From Martinezella rhizogenes (GTDB lineage Bacteria > Pseudomonadota > Alphaproteobacteria > Rhizobiales > Rhizobiaceae), in assembly GCF_007002745.1 (NCBI RefSeq), contig NZ_SGNY01000001.1, positions 1,025,927-1,089,926 of the forward strand: a stretch of DNA of 64,000 nucleotides, written 5' to 3'. Under the pieces are notes generated by a model that worked only from the letters and a program-made list of their open reading frames with translations, was not told the origin of the DNA and searched no databases. The position numbers and the translations under genes are program-made. Of this stretch, positions 10,286-18,681 are shown piece after piece; position 1 is the first letter of the stretch, and every line of letters starts with the position of its first letter.

Positions 10286-11689
10286 ATGCACCAGTTCGAT
10301 CTGATTGTTGTCGGCAGCGGTCCGGCGGGAAGACGGGCCGCCATTCAGGCCGCCAAGCTCGAAAAGAAGGTTCTGGTCATCGAGAAAGGCAGCCGCGTCG
10401 GCGGCGTTTCCGTACATACCGGCACCATTCCTTCCAAGACCCTGCGCGAAACCGCGCTCAACCTCACCGGCTGGCGTGAGCGCGGTTTTTACGGCCGCTC
10501 CTACCGCGTCAAGCAGGAGATCGACGCCGACGATCTGCGCCGCCGCCTGCTCATTACGCTCGATCACGAAGTCGAGGTGCTGGAGCACCAGTTTGCCCGC
10601 AACCGCGTGCAGCACATTCGCGGCACGGCAAGCTTCGTTGACGCCAATACCATGAAAGTGGTGAAGAACGACGGCGAGATCATGAATGTCACCGGCACCT
10701 CCATCCTGCTGACCATCGGCACCCGGCCCTACCGGCCGCCGCATATTCCCTTCGACGGCCAGGCGGTGCTTGATTCGGATGAGATTCTCGAAATCAAGGA
10801 ACTGCCGCGCTCCATGGTCGTGGTTGGCGCCGGCGTCATCGGCATCGAATATGCGACGATCTTCAGCGCGCTCGACACGCAGGTGACGGTGGTGGAACCG
10901 CGCGAGACCATGCTGGAATTCATCGACAAGGAAATCGTCGAGGACTTCACCTATCAGCTGCGCGACCGCAACATGAAGCTGATCTTCGGCCAGAAGGCGG
11001 AAAAGGTGGAGCGCGACGAGAGTGGCAAATGCCTCGTTTCGCTCGGCAATGGCCGCGTCCTCAAAACCGAGACGGTGCTGTTTGCCGCCGGCCGTGTCGG
11101 CGCCACCGATACGCTCAACCTTTCGGCCTGCGGGCTGGAAGCCGACAGCCGTGGCCGCCTGAAGGTCGATCCCGAAACCTTCCAGACCTCGGTGCCGAAC
11201 ATCTATGCCGCCGGCGATATCATCGGTTTCCCGAGCCTTGCCTCCACGTCAATGGAACAGGGCCGCATCGCCGCCCGCCATGCCGTCGGCGCACCGGCCG
11301 GCGAACCGCCGCAATTCTTCCCCTACGGCATCTATGCCGTGCCGGAAATCTCCACCTGCGGGCTGACGGAAGAAGAAGTCATAGAACGCGGCATTCCCTA
11401 TGAATGCGGCATCGCCCATTTCCGCGAGACCTCCCGCGGCCATATCATGGGCCTCGACAGCGGGCTCTTGAAGATGATCTTCTCGCTGAAAACCCGCCGC
11501 CTGCTGGGCGTCCACATCGTCGGCGAAGGCGCAACCGAACTGGTGCATATCGGCCAGGCGGTGCTGAACCTCAAAGGCACGGTGGAATATTTCGTGGAGA
11601 ATACGTTCAATTACCCCACGCTGGCTGAGGCCTACAAGATTGCCGGGCTGGATGCTTGGAACCGCATGGGTGAGATCAAGAAGGATTGA
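10286..11689 (+). CDS. sthA: Si-specific (soluble) NAD(P)+ transhydrogenase
   Basis: A 467-residue flavoprotein of the disulfide-reductase family. It has the FAD site VVGSGPAG near residue 10, the NAD(P) site VVGAGVIGIEYA near residue 180 and the ATG-type TSVPNIYAAGDIIGFPSL motif near residue 305. The usual redox Cys pair is absent: the position reads GGVSVHTGTIPSKTL, as expected for SthA, which exchanges hydride between NADH and NADPH without a disulfide. Start ATG 10286 gives the normal family length; an in-frame upstream ATG at 10241 would add 15 unlikely residues. Confidence 0.93.
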   Translation: MHQFDLIVVGSGPAGRRAAIQAAKLEKKVLVIEKGSRVGGVSVHTGTIPSKTLRETALNLTGWRERGFYGRSYRVKQEIDADDLRRRLLITLDHEVEVLEHQFARNRVQHIRGTASFVDANTMKVVKNDGEIMNVTGTSILLTIGTRPYRPPHIPFDGQAVLDSDEILEIKELPRSMVVVGAGVIGIEYATIFSALDTQVTVVEPRETMLEFIDKEIVEDFTYQLRDRNMKLIFGQKAEKVERDESGKCLVSLGNGRVLKTETVLFAAGRVGATDTLNLSACGLEADSRGRLKVDPETFQTSVPNIYAAGDIIGFPSLASTSMEQGRIAARHAVGAPAGEPPQFFPYGIYAVPEISTCGLTEEEVIERGIPYECGIAHFRETSRGHIMGLDSGLLKMIFSLKTRRLLGVHIVGEGATELVHIGQAVLNLKGTVEYFVENTFNYPTLAEAYKIAGLDAWNRMGEIKKD

Positions 11690-11860
11690 TCGGCGGATTT
11701 TCAAAGGGGTGCGAAGCTGCCGAGAGGCATGGCAAGTTGCCTTGCGCGCTTGTGGTAAGGTCGTAACATCCCCACTCCGTCACCCCGGACTTGATCCGTG
11801 GTCCAGCCAACCCAAGTCCTTGGGCTGAGAGACTCATTCCACAGCCACGATACCGCCTCC

Positions 11861-11877
11861 GTCATCCTCGGGCTTGG
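11861..11877. repeat. Left half of extragenic palindrome split by the prophage
   Basis: GTCATCCTCGGGCTTGG ends exactly at the prophage boundary. Joined to 52349 onward it rebuilds an about 30-bp arm whose inverted copy (one mismatch) follows at 52374-52404. The last five bases, CTTGG (11873-11877), are the target duplication. Confidence 0.85.
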
Positions 11878-11922
11878 TGTAGCGCGCAAAATCGAATGGC
11901 GCGGAGCGCAAAATCGCATGGC
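11878..11922. other. Prophage right end with two transposase-site repeats (R1, R2)
   Basis: The terminal TGTAGC is followed by GCGCAAAATCGAATGGC (11884-11900) and GCGCAAAATCGCATGGC (11906-11922), a direct repeat with a 22-bp period. The same core occurs at the other end (52318-52337 and 52180-52199). Adjacent 22-bp sites at the right end match the layout of Mu R1/R2. Transposase binding is inferred. Confidence 0.85.
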
Positions 11923-11946
11923 AACACTTACCGAAATCCTATTGCG

Positions 11947-12426
11947 CTAATTGGCCAGTATGTCGAGCGCCGGAACCGACTGAAAAACGTCCTCACCGTT
12001 GGGGCTTATAGCCAGCCCACAGAGATATTGAGAGGACCGTTTCGACGCGAGATATCCCGGCGTTCGACCGCCACCCAAACTGTAATGAAGAGTGTGCCCG
12101 GCCAAGACACCTGTTCCTGATGCGAACGACGGACCACGCTTTGGATTTTCAGCGTACTTCAATGCGAGCTGGAAACTGGTATCCCAACCACGGGCCAACC
12201 TATGGTCTGCCACTTCCTTTTGAATGTTAACGGTCACTTCTTCGACGTCATCCCAAAACTCTGTTCCGAGGGGTCGACAAGCGTTGCGAAAAACCGTCAG
12301 CGCGGCGCGGACATCAGCTTCACTGTATCCCGCTGCTCGGATTGAAATCTTTAAATCTTGCGAAAACGAAGGCAGCGTTGAGAACGCAACAATAACGGCC
12401 GCGAGGCCAAATTTGAAAACTGCCAT
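11947..12426 (-). CDS. Secreted hypothetical protein (prophage right-end cargo)
   Basis: A 159-residue protein with an N-terminal signal peptide (KFGLAAVIVAFSTLPSFSQD) and a soluble remainder with two Cys residues. I do not recognise a family. Start ATG 12426 has AGGAGAG about 8 bases upstream; the frame also has a TTG one codon earlier. It is the last gene before the right end of the prophage, beyond the methylase and after a gap of about 80 bp. That is where transposable phages carry accessory genes. A role in the lysogen's envelope is inference only. Confidence 0.7.
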   Translation of the reverse strand: MAVFKFGLAAVIVAFSTLPSFSQDLKISIRAAGYSEADVRAALTVFRNACRPLGTEFWDDVEEVTVNIQKEVADHRLARGWDTSFQLALKYAENPKRGPSFASGTGVLAGHTLHYSLGGGRTPGYLASKRSSQYLCGLAISPNGEDVFQSVPALDILAN

Positions 12427-12508
12427 CAAAATCTCTCCTGTTTAGGTACTTCGGTAGCACACGCCGCTTGCGAATATAATGGTGAATGTCATCCAGCCTT
12501 GAGTGACG

Positions 12509-13312
12509 CTATCCAGCGCCACCCGTGATGATGACCTCCCTTACGGCTTTGGCCTGACCTTGACCATGCAGTGAGTACGTGCAGTCAATTTCCATGATCT
12601 TGAAAATCCTGAAAATCTCATAGACCTCTGGAACAGCGTTCAAAGACAGTATGAAGCGGCCTTTAATCCGACCGAGGACATCCGCCATCTCGGCGAATTC
12701 CTCACGAGCGAACACGCCGGAGCCGTAGTCTGTCTCGTTCCCGTAGTATGGCGGATCGAGATAAAACAGCATTCCCGCCCGGTCGTAACGTTCAATAAAG
12801 CGCCGCCAAGGAAGTTGCTCGATGACGACACCTGCCATCCGTTCGTGGATCGCCTCCAGTTGCGGAGCGAGCTTCAGGAGATTGAAGCGAGCGCCCTGCA
12901 TCGAGACACCGAAGTTCTGCCCGGCAACCTTTCCGCCAAAAGCCGTTCTTTGAAGATAGAGAAACCGCGCTGCCCGTTCCAGATCGGTCAATGTGGAAGG
13001 GTCAGTGCGCGACAGACGATCAAATTCGCGCCGGCTCGTAACCTGATATCGCAGCGTCTCCATGAACTGCGGATAGTGCCGCTGTAATATCCTGAAGAGG
13101 TTAGCGACATCGCCGCTGATATCGTTGATCACCTCCATGCGCGGCTGAAGATTTCTTCGGAGGAAGACACCACCCATGCCAACAAACGCCTCCGCGTAAC
13201 TTTCGTGCGGCGTTTCGTTAATGCGGGCGATGATGGCTTTCGCCAAAACGCGTTTTCCACCGATATAAGGGGCGGGAGGAGTGGCCGGAGCAACTGGCAT
13301 CAGATTCACCAT
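12509..13312 (-). CDS. D12-class adenine-specific DNA methyltransferase
   Basis: A 267-residue Dam-like enzyme with motif order PYIGGKR (about 15-21), FVGMGG (about 43-48, AdoMet loop) and DPPY (186-189, catalytic). It would methylate adenine N6 in a short site, usually GATC for this class. It occupies the position of the Mu mom DNA-modification gene near the right end, so it probably protects phage DNA or alters host regulation. No partner nuclease is next to it. Start ATG 13312 follows GAGAG. Confidence 0.9.
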   Translation of the reverse strand: MVNLMPVAPATPPAPYIGGKRVLAKAIIARINETPHESYAEAFVGMGGVFLRRNLQPRMEVINDISGDVANLFRILQRHYPQFMETLRYQVTSRREFDRLSRTDPSTLTDLERAARFLYLQRTAFGGKVAGQNFGVSMQGARFNLLKLAPQLEAIHERMAGVVIEQLPWRRFIERYDRAGMLFYLDPPYYGNETDYGSGVFAREEFAEMADVLGRIKGRFILSLNAVPEVYEIFRIFKIMEIDCTYSLHGQGQAKAVREVIITGGAG

Positions 13313-13478
13313 TTCAAATATCTCTCGACTCAGTCACAGCAAATCCGCCCTGCAGGGTACGGGTGTGACAGTTATCGAACAGTGCTGTCGGACGGGTTAG
13401 GTCGCCAAACTTTGGCCCGTCGCTTGGGGTGCACGAGGCACCTCAGGCCACCCGGTCTAGCCGGGTCGCGATTGCTGC

Positions 13479-14480
13479 CTATGTATCCTTTGCTGCGATT
13501 TCGACAGTCATCAGCCAGCCTCCGCTTTCATCGAAGGTGAAGGCGTGGGAGATGCTGCCGGCGCTGAGTGTGCTTCCTGCCCATTGACCGAAGCCGGGCA
13601 GCGACAGCGGAGCGCCCGCCATAGCTTCCACATCGCCCTCGATCGTTAGACTGCCGGCCACGGTTGCCCGCGCCAGATCGGTCGCCTGTGTCTTGCTGCG
13701 CACTTTGGCTTCAGCGGATGATGGTGCTGGATGCAGCATAGAGGTTCTGGAGGTTTTGCCCTTGCCGCTGGTTTTCTCTTCAACCCACGCGCCGGCGTCC
13801 TCATCGAAGTAGCCGGCAGCGACGGTGCCATATTCAGGTCGGCCCTCAGACGTCAGGCCAGCGTCAAAGACGATGTCGGGAGATATGACGATCGCGGGCA
13901 AAGCGTTCCCGGTAGCTGTCCGGCCGGACGACTTCGCCGTCACGATCCATTTCCCGCCAGCAAGCTTCAGGGAGCCGCCGACCTCGTCAGCCAGCGCTTG
14001 CCCGAAGCCGATCGCGGATTGATTTAATCGCAAGCGATAAGGAATTTCGACCTTCGCGATATCGCCATCGACCACGGCCGATTTCCCGGCTTCTGCAGCA
14101 AGCTTCTCGAATATCTTGCCGGCCATCGTGTTTTCATAATGCTCTAGGTCGGCCGACTTATCGGCTTCAACGAAGTCGGCCGACCTCGCGGTTATGGTCA
14201 TAGTCCACGCGTCACCTGCAGACTTGTTGAGGCCGGAATTTTGATAGGTAAACACCCCTGCGTTCCGAAGCCTTTCCTTGGCCCATCCGTATTCCAAGAC
14301 GTAACGCGTGCCTTTTGGTGGCGGGGCAGGAAATGGCGGAGCAACAACGAAAGTGATCTCCAGCTCGTCAGCCTCGCCGCCCTCGTTGTCGGTATAGGTG
14401 ACGCTTTCGAGCAGAGATTTCCATTTCGGAATCAGGTCGGTTCCGGACTGGCCCGTGATGCGAACGATCGGTGTTTTCAT
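13479..14480 (-). CDS. P2 gpD-like tail protein (late control D family)
   Basis: A 333-residue protein with the D-family pattern: the N-terminal segment LEITFVVAPPF, a GTRYVLEYGW strand near residue 59, the TITARSADF motif and the C-terminal HAFTFDESGGWLMTVEIA. In P2 the D protein is a baseplate/hub component at the tail tip. It is the last gene of the tail block. Its start follows the X gene by 4 bp, so the two are co-translated. Confidence 0.88.
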   Translation of the reverse strand: MKTPIVRITGQSGTDLIPKWKSLLESVTYTDNEGGEADELEITFVVAPPFPAPPPKGTRYVLEYGWAKERLRNAGVFTYQNSGLNKSAGDAWTMTITARSADFVEADKSADLEHYENTMAGKIFEKLAAEAGKSAVVDGDIAKVEIPYRLRLNQSAIGFGQALADEVGGSLKLAGGKWIVTAKSSGRTATGNALPAIVISPDIVFDAGLTSEGRPEYGTVAAGYFDEDAGAWVEEKTSGKGKTSRTSMLHPAPSSAEAKVRSKTQATDLARATVAGSLTIEGDVEAMAGAPLSLPGFGQWAGSTLSAGSISHAFTFDESGGWLMTVEIAAKDT

Positions 14481-14484
14481 GACG

Positions 14485-14700
14485 TCACTCCCAAGCCAGA
14501 GTGAAATCTGCGGTGCGGGCCGGCGCGAAATCCTCTGGCACGGTGATGATTGTGCCTGCCGGAACTATCGCTGAAGCCAGATGCGCGAGGCCGGGATTTG
14601 CCGTCAACAATGCCTCAACGGTGCCTTCGCGCTCGGTTTGAAGGACTTTCTTGGCAATGCGATCGAGACGTTCTCCGCCATAGGGAACCACGTATTGCAT
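14485..14700 (-). CDS. P2 gpX-like tail protein (LysM-like)
   Basis: A 71-residue protein with the tail X pattern: YGGERLDRIA near the start, VEALLTANPGLA in the middle and VPAGTIITVPE. It resembles a single LysM fold. It overlaps the U gene stop by one base and lies next to D, exactly the P2-like order U-X-D. It is thought to bind peptidoglycan or to act in tail assembly. Confidence 0.88.
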   Translation of the reverse strand: MQYVVPYGGERLDRIAKKVLQTEREGTVEALLTANPGLAHLASAIVPAGTIITVPEDFAPARTADFTLAWE

Positions 14701-15173
14701 CAGAAAGCACCTCCGAGAATATCCCCGAGGCTGGAAACGCCGACAGAGGAAAACGGGGTCGACTCCGGCAGGATGATCAGGCCCATCGTCACGTCGAGTT
14801 GTCGGCCGACGCCGTCGACCGGATGCAGGCGCTCTTCATCGTAGTCGAGCGTTTCGATGACGCAGAGACCAAGCGCCTCACCGAGGTAATTTCCGCGTAG
14901 GCGAATGAACGGGACGATCGACTGGCGACGGTGGTGTGCTTTCAGGATGGCGACCGAATCCAGACCACCGAAAATATGCGGAAAGGTCATGGCCTCGATC
15001 GTCACCAGTTCGGCGTCCGGACCCGTCGCCTGATACCTCAAACCGCCCTGCACAGGATGGGCCGGAAAGCGCGCTGAAGACGAGTAACTGACGCGCTGGG
15101 GGTTCATCCCGATTATGCAAAGCCTCGCGCCTCCGATCGATATCAGCGCGCCGTTTTCAACAAAGATGCTCAT
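14700..15173 (-). CDS. P2 gpU-like tail protein
   Basis: A 157-residue protein with the U-family motifs VSYSSSARFPAHPVQGGLRYQATGP (split around residues 28-52) and TFPHIFGGLDSVAILKAHH. In P2, U is needed for tail completion. It overlaps the tape-measure gene by 4 bp at its start and the X gene by one base at its end. Confidence 0.88.
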   Translation of the reverse strand: MSIFVENGALISIGGARLCIIGMNPQRVSYSSSARFPAHPVQGGLRYQATGPDAELVTIEAMTFPHIFGGLDSVAILKAHHRRQSIVPFIRLRGNYLGEALGLCVIETLDYDEERLHPVDGVGRQLDVTMGLIILPESTPFSSVGVSSLGDILGGAF

Positions 15174-17446
15174 GCCAGCCTCGGGCCGAGGTCATAGAAC
15201 GAACGAGAGCGCGCCTGCTCGATCGCCCGCGACTGCTCCCGCCGGGCCTTCACTGCGGCAAGCTTGGCATTCGGCGTTGTAATGTTCTGTGTCAGCCTGA
15301 CGTTGCTGGATTGCTGCAACGAAGAGTGCTTCTCACCGGCGGGCGCTGGCGCTGGGACTGATGCAGGAGGGACGAATGTGGGCGAAATCGTCGGCGACAC
15401 TGTGAAGCCGAGTACAGACTTAATGTAGTCCGCGATGCTACTCGCCTCAGCTTTTGCCGCCTCTCCCTCGCTGGAAAGCGCGCTATTATAGGCCGCCATC
15501 CCTTCTTTAGCGGCCTGCCCGAATTCGGCGGGCCTCGGTGTCGGAACTGGTATGGCTCCAGTTGATGCACCAAGGTCTCCGCTTGTTCCGCCACCGATGG
15601 CCATGTGTTTACGGAAGCTGAAATCGGGATCGGCGGCATCGCCAAGAAGAAACCGTTTCGCGGCGGATGGCCGGCCTTCGCCACCAGTATCGACGGCAAG
15701 CTTGGTGAACCACTCCAAGAGGCCGTACGCTGGCGCGACGGAGAGAGGATTTTTTTGCTCATTTTCCCGAGCACGTTCCATTGCGGAAGAGGCATGCTCA
15801 GCTAGAGATGTGAGAAGCGGAAGCAGAGGTGCCGCAAGTGATTTGATGTTTGTGCCAATGTTCGCGGAAAGACGATCTTTTTGTGTTTCGAAATTGCCCG
15901 TTGAGGTCTCGTAGTCCTTTGCGATCGTACCTTCGGCGCCGCCCATTCGCCCGACCATCGCTTTCATCTCATCGATGTCTTTGAAAATCGCCGCCAGACC
16001 TGCATAGGACTCGCTGTTGCGGAACAGTTCTTTGAACTTTGGCTCGTCACCGCCAATCAATTTTCGATAGCCTTCGATCATAGCTAGAACGGGATCATCC
16101 CCCCGTTTCAACGCATTTTGTTTGGTTTGATTCGGGTCAAACCCCATCTTTTGGGCGCGATCGACAACCTCTGGCGCGGTCAGGTCGGAGAGGAGCGCCT
16201 CAAATCGGGTTTTCGCTTGGTCGCCGGAACCAGTGGTTTTTCGGATCGATTGAGACATGGCGGTAGCTAATTTGACCCCCTCGAAGCCTTCAGAACCCTG
16301 AGCAGCCATAGCGGCGAGCATCGATGGAAACTGGCGAGCCATGTCCTTGACCTCGAACTGCCCTTCTTTTCCACCGACAGCCATCGTGTCGTATGCGCGC
16401 ATCATCTGATTGGCAGGGATTTTCATGTTGTTGCGTAAAGCAATCGAAGTATTTGCAGCGTCTTCAGGGTTTGAATTGGTTGCTTTCGCAAAAACAAGGA
16501 CGTCATCCGTCATTGTCGCAGCGTCTGCGCTGGCAAGCCCGCCGGCCTGTAACGCACCAAAGACGCCCATAGCACCTTGGGTTCCGACACCGCGCCGAGC
16601 ACCTGCGCGCCCGAGCATCTGACGGTATTTTTCGCGTTCCGTTTCATCGAACCCGCCAGTCGTCTGCAACTGGTCCATTGAAAATTCGTCTTTGCCCGCC
16701 GCATTTATCGCGGCTCCGCCCGCGACCGCTGCCCCGGCCGGAAGCGCACCGGCAAGATAGGCCCCACCAGCTCCGATGGCGACAGGTAGGCCGAACTGAT
16801 CAACTGCGCCTTCCAGCGTGGACATCCGAGTGCCGGGTGCACCGCTGCTAGAGTGGGGACCGCGCCCGCCGGCCGACCATCCCCGCACCGACCGGAGCTT
16901 CGCATCGGCCGCATCGGCCGCCGTGCCAATCTGCTTTATCGCCGACTCGGCAGCGACCGCATCGGCCTTCAAATTTGAAAAAGCGCCATCGCCGATCCGG
17001 CCGATCGCAGCTCGCGTGACGTTAGATTGCTGCTCGATGCCCTTCAGGCTGGCCTCAGCCGATATTGCATCTGCTTTCAGGTTCCCAAAGCCGTCGCCGA
17101 TACGAGCAATAGCGAGCCGCGTATTATCGGCGCGATCCCTGATCTTCGCTAAGGACGTTTCCGCCTTAGCTGCATCAGCTTTGAAGTTATCGAAACCGGA
17201 CCCTGTTTTGCCGATCGCCCGACGAAGCTGATCGGCCTCTTTTTCAATCTGACCAAGTTTGATCTTGGCAGCGTCGGCTTTACGACCAACGTCAACGAGA
17301 CCTCGTGAGAGCGTGTCGCCGCCCTTGACGCGGCCAAGCTGCTCAGCGGTCTTCTTGAGGTCTCTAAGGTCGCGCTCGGCTTCACCAGCCGGGCGGGAAA
17401 GCTGGTTGAGCAGCCGCAAACGCAGAGAAACATCCATAGTGCTCAT
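15170..17446 (-). CDS. Phage tail tape measure protein (P2 gpT-like)
   Basis: 758 residues. The first 200 residues are a long coiled-coil region with near-repeats such as RIGDGFGNLKADA and RIGDGAFSNLKADAVAAES. A hydrophobic Gly/Ala stretch near residue 225 (LPVAIGAGGAYLAGALPAGAAVAGG) follows, then the conserved TP901-type core (QMLGRAGARRG, FGALQAGGLASADAA, TRFEALLSDL). Start ATG 17446 overlaps the E' stop as ATGA. Tail length should scale with this protein, giving a medium-length contractile tail. Confidence 0.9.
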   Translation of the reverse strand: MSTMDVSLRLRLLNQLSRPAGEAERDLRDLKKTAEQLGRVKGGDTLSRGLVDVGRKADAAKIKLGQIEKEADQLRRAIGKTGSGFDNFKADAAKAETSLAKIRDRADNTRLAIARIGDGFGNLKADAISAEASLKGIEQQSNVTRAAIGRIGDGAFSNLKADAVAAESAIKQIGTAADAADAKLRSVRGWSAGGRGPHSSSGAPGTRMSTLEGAVDQFGLPVAIGAGGAYLAGALPAGAAVAGGAAINAAGKDEFSMDQLQTTGGFDETEREKYRQMLGRAGARRGVGTQGAMGVFGALQAGGLASADAATMTDDVLVFAKATNSNPEDAANTSIALRNNMKIPANQMMRAYDTMAVGGKEGQFEVKDMARQFPSMLAAMAAQGSEGFEGVKLATAMSQSIRKTTGSGDQAKTRFEALLSDLTAPEVVDRAQKMGFDPNQTKQNALKRGDDPVLAMIEGYRKLIGGDEPKFKELFRNSESYAGLAAIFKDIDEMKAMVGRMGGAEGTIAKDYETSTGNFETQKDRLSANIGTNIKSLAAPLLPLLTSLAEHASSAMERARENEQKNPLSVAPAYGLLEWFTKLAVDTGGEGRPSAAKRFLLGDAADPDFSFRKHMAIGGGTSGDLGASTGAIPVPTPRPAEFGQAAKEGMAAYNSALSSEGEAAKAEASSIADYIKSVLGFTVSPTISPTFVPPASVPAPAPAGEKHSSLQQSSNVRLTQNITTPNAKLAAVKARREQSRAIEQARSRSFYDLGPRLA

Positions 17447-17646
17447 CGTCGGCGGTCCCACGTTTCCTTGTAAATTGCGTCGGCCTCGATGTACCAGCGC
17501 AGCATTTCATCCCACGGCATAGCTAATGCCGTGGAAAGATCGGTCAGTACCGCCGCAGTGCGAGATGTTACCTTTCGCCAGTCGGTCAGCCTTATGACGA
17601 TGCGGACTGGTCCATCTCCGCCGGGCGGAAGTAGCGGGGCAAAAAA
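17443..17646 (-). CDS. E' extension reached by -1 frameshift (GpE family)
   Basis: This frame has no good start of its own. It is read by ribosomes that slip -1 from the E gene at TTTTTTG (17640-17646), giving a 220-residue E+E' fusion (155 + 65 residues). The E' part contains DWRKVTSRTAAVL and WDEMLRWYIEADAIY, matching the small GpE family of P2-like phages. Its stop overlaps the tape-measure ATG. The fusion acts as the tape-measure assembly chaperone in related phages. Confidence 0.85.
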   Translation of the reverse strand, partial: FFAPLLPPGGDGPVRIVIRLTDWRKVTSRTAAVLTDLSTALAMPWDEMLRWYIEADAIYKETWDRRR

Positions 17647-18104
17647 TCGTAACAAGCCTCCGCAACAAGCTCACCGTCATCGGAGATCAGGCCTCTCAGA
17701 ACGCTTGCCGGTAGACCAGTCATAGCGCCGTAAATGTCGAAGTTGTCCGGAACGTCAGCGGGCCGTTTGTCGATGATGTTTCCCACTTCTCCGGTTGTCA
17801 GCCGGCGAACCGAGATCGTACGAACGGGATTTCCTTGCCAATTGAAGGGGAACTTCAGAGGGATGTTCCGAAGCACATCAGAGTTTTCTTCGAGAAGAAA
17901 ATCTAGCGTCTCGATCTCCCTGTCCGGACCTTTTGTAACCACGGCGGAGGTCGCTTCTGTCGATGCACCTGATGCCGCAGTGACGCTATCGCCCCACATA
18001 TCGCGGGGCGGAAGCGGGATTTCTTCGAATTCCACGTCGCTGGGGTCCGACTTGGACTGAGGGACCGCCACACGGGCGGTCAAAGTGTCGTCGCTTTTCT
18101 GCAT
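17592..18104 (-). CDS. Phage tail assembly chaperone E
   Basis: A 170-residue protein of the 'E, or 41 or 14' chaperone family. The conserved domain is the C-terminal half (LKFPFNWQGNPVRTI, RRLTTGEVGNI, ASVLRGLISDDG, CYDFLPRYF). The N-terminal 65 residues are a low-complexity acidic leader. The zero-frame product ends 15 codons after the slip site. It lies between the tail tube and tape measure, the fixed position of this cassette in contractile and flexible tails. Confidence 0.88.
   Translation of the reverse strand: MQKSDDTLTARVAVPQSKSDPSDVEFEEIPLPPRDMWGDSVTAASGASTEATSAVVTKGPDREIETLDFLLEENSDVLRNIPLKFPFNWQGNPVRTISVRRLTTGEVGNIIDKRPADVPDNFDIYGAMTGLPASVLRGLISDDGELVAEACYDFLPRYFRPAEMDQSASS
17640..17646 (-). 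promoter_or_regulatory. -1 ribosomal frameshift slippery heptamer
   Basis: On the minus strand the E frame reads GAT-TTT-TTG, so T-TTT-TTG is in the exact X-XXY-YYZ register. Slipping back one base reads TTT-TTT-GCC and enters the E' frame. GC-rich sequence follows within 10 bases. Use of such a site in E/E' is established for P2; use here is inferred from register and position. Confidence 0.85.
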
Positions 18105-18123
18105 GTACGATGCCCTTTGGCTA

Positions 18124-18669
18124 TCATGCCGAGATCAGATTGTTGAACTCGGCCGTGTAATTCACACCGTTGATGATCAGGGTGTTGTTCTGGATGTCGA
18201 ACTTGTGGATGACTTTGCCATCCATCATGTCCTGATAGAGAACGATGGAAGACCAACGGAGCCGCGTGGCCGCCGTAGACTTCTGCCCCTTGACGCCTCC
18301 CTGCTCGAAGTTGTTGAGCAAGCCTTTGAGGATAACGGTGCGGCCCTTCAACTGAGGCGAAGCTGATGCATTGGCCTCACCCGTGGAGTTGGCCGGGAAT
18401 ACATTGAGCAGCGCCTCGTAATAGGCGATCGTCGTCCAGTCACCGGGTTCCCGGCCGAAACGCGTCTTGAGGTCCTCGTGGACGCCGTTGACGCTCATCT
18501 CGCAAGTAAGAGGCTGGATTTCCGCCGGCAGCTCGAAGCCGAACCAGCCGCCGCCCATGACCATCGGCAACATTTCCCGGCTCAGCGCCGGCAGCGTCGT
18601 TTCGTCAATGCGGAGGCGCTGGTTGATCTCGCCGCAGTACCAGTTCGCGCCGCGAATAATGCGATCCAT
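18124..18669 (-). CDS. Major tail tube protein (P2 FII-like)
   Basis: A 181-residue protein. The FII motifs are the N-terminal NWYCGEINQRLRIDETTLPAL region, GGGWFGFELPAEIQPLTCE near residue 38 and the C-terminal KVIHKFDIQNNTLIINGVN. It forms the inner tube of the contractile tail. It lies 12 bp after the sheath gene and 19 bp before E. Confidence 0.92.
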   Translation of the reverse strand: MDRIIRGANWYCGEINQRLRIDETTLPALSREMLPMVMGGGWFGFELPAEIQPLTCEMSVNGVHEDLKTRFGREPGDWTTIAYYEALLNVFPANSTGEANASASPQLKGRTVILKGLLNNFEQGGVKGQKSTAATRLRWSSIVLYQDMMDGKVIHKFDIQNNTLIINGVNYTAEFNNLISA

Positions 18670-18681
18670 ATGAAGGCTCCT

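Noticed and set aside
13313..13478. Possible Com-type translational regulator before the methylase
   Set aside because: Mu has com before mom, but neither minus-strand frame here has a start or the paired CxxC motifs. Only a small CCCGG-TCTAG-CCGGG hairpin is visible.
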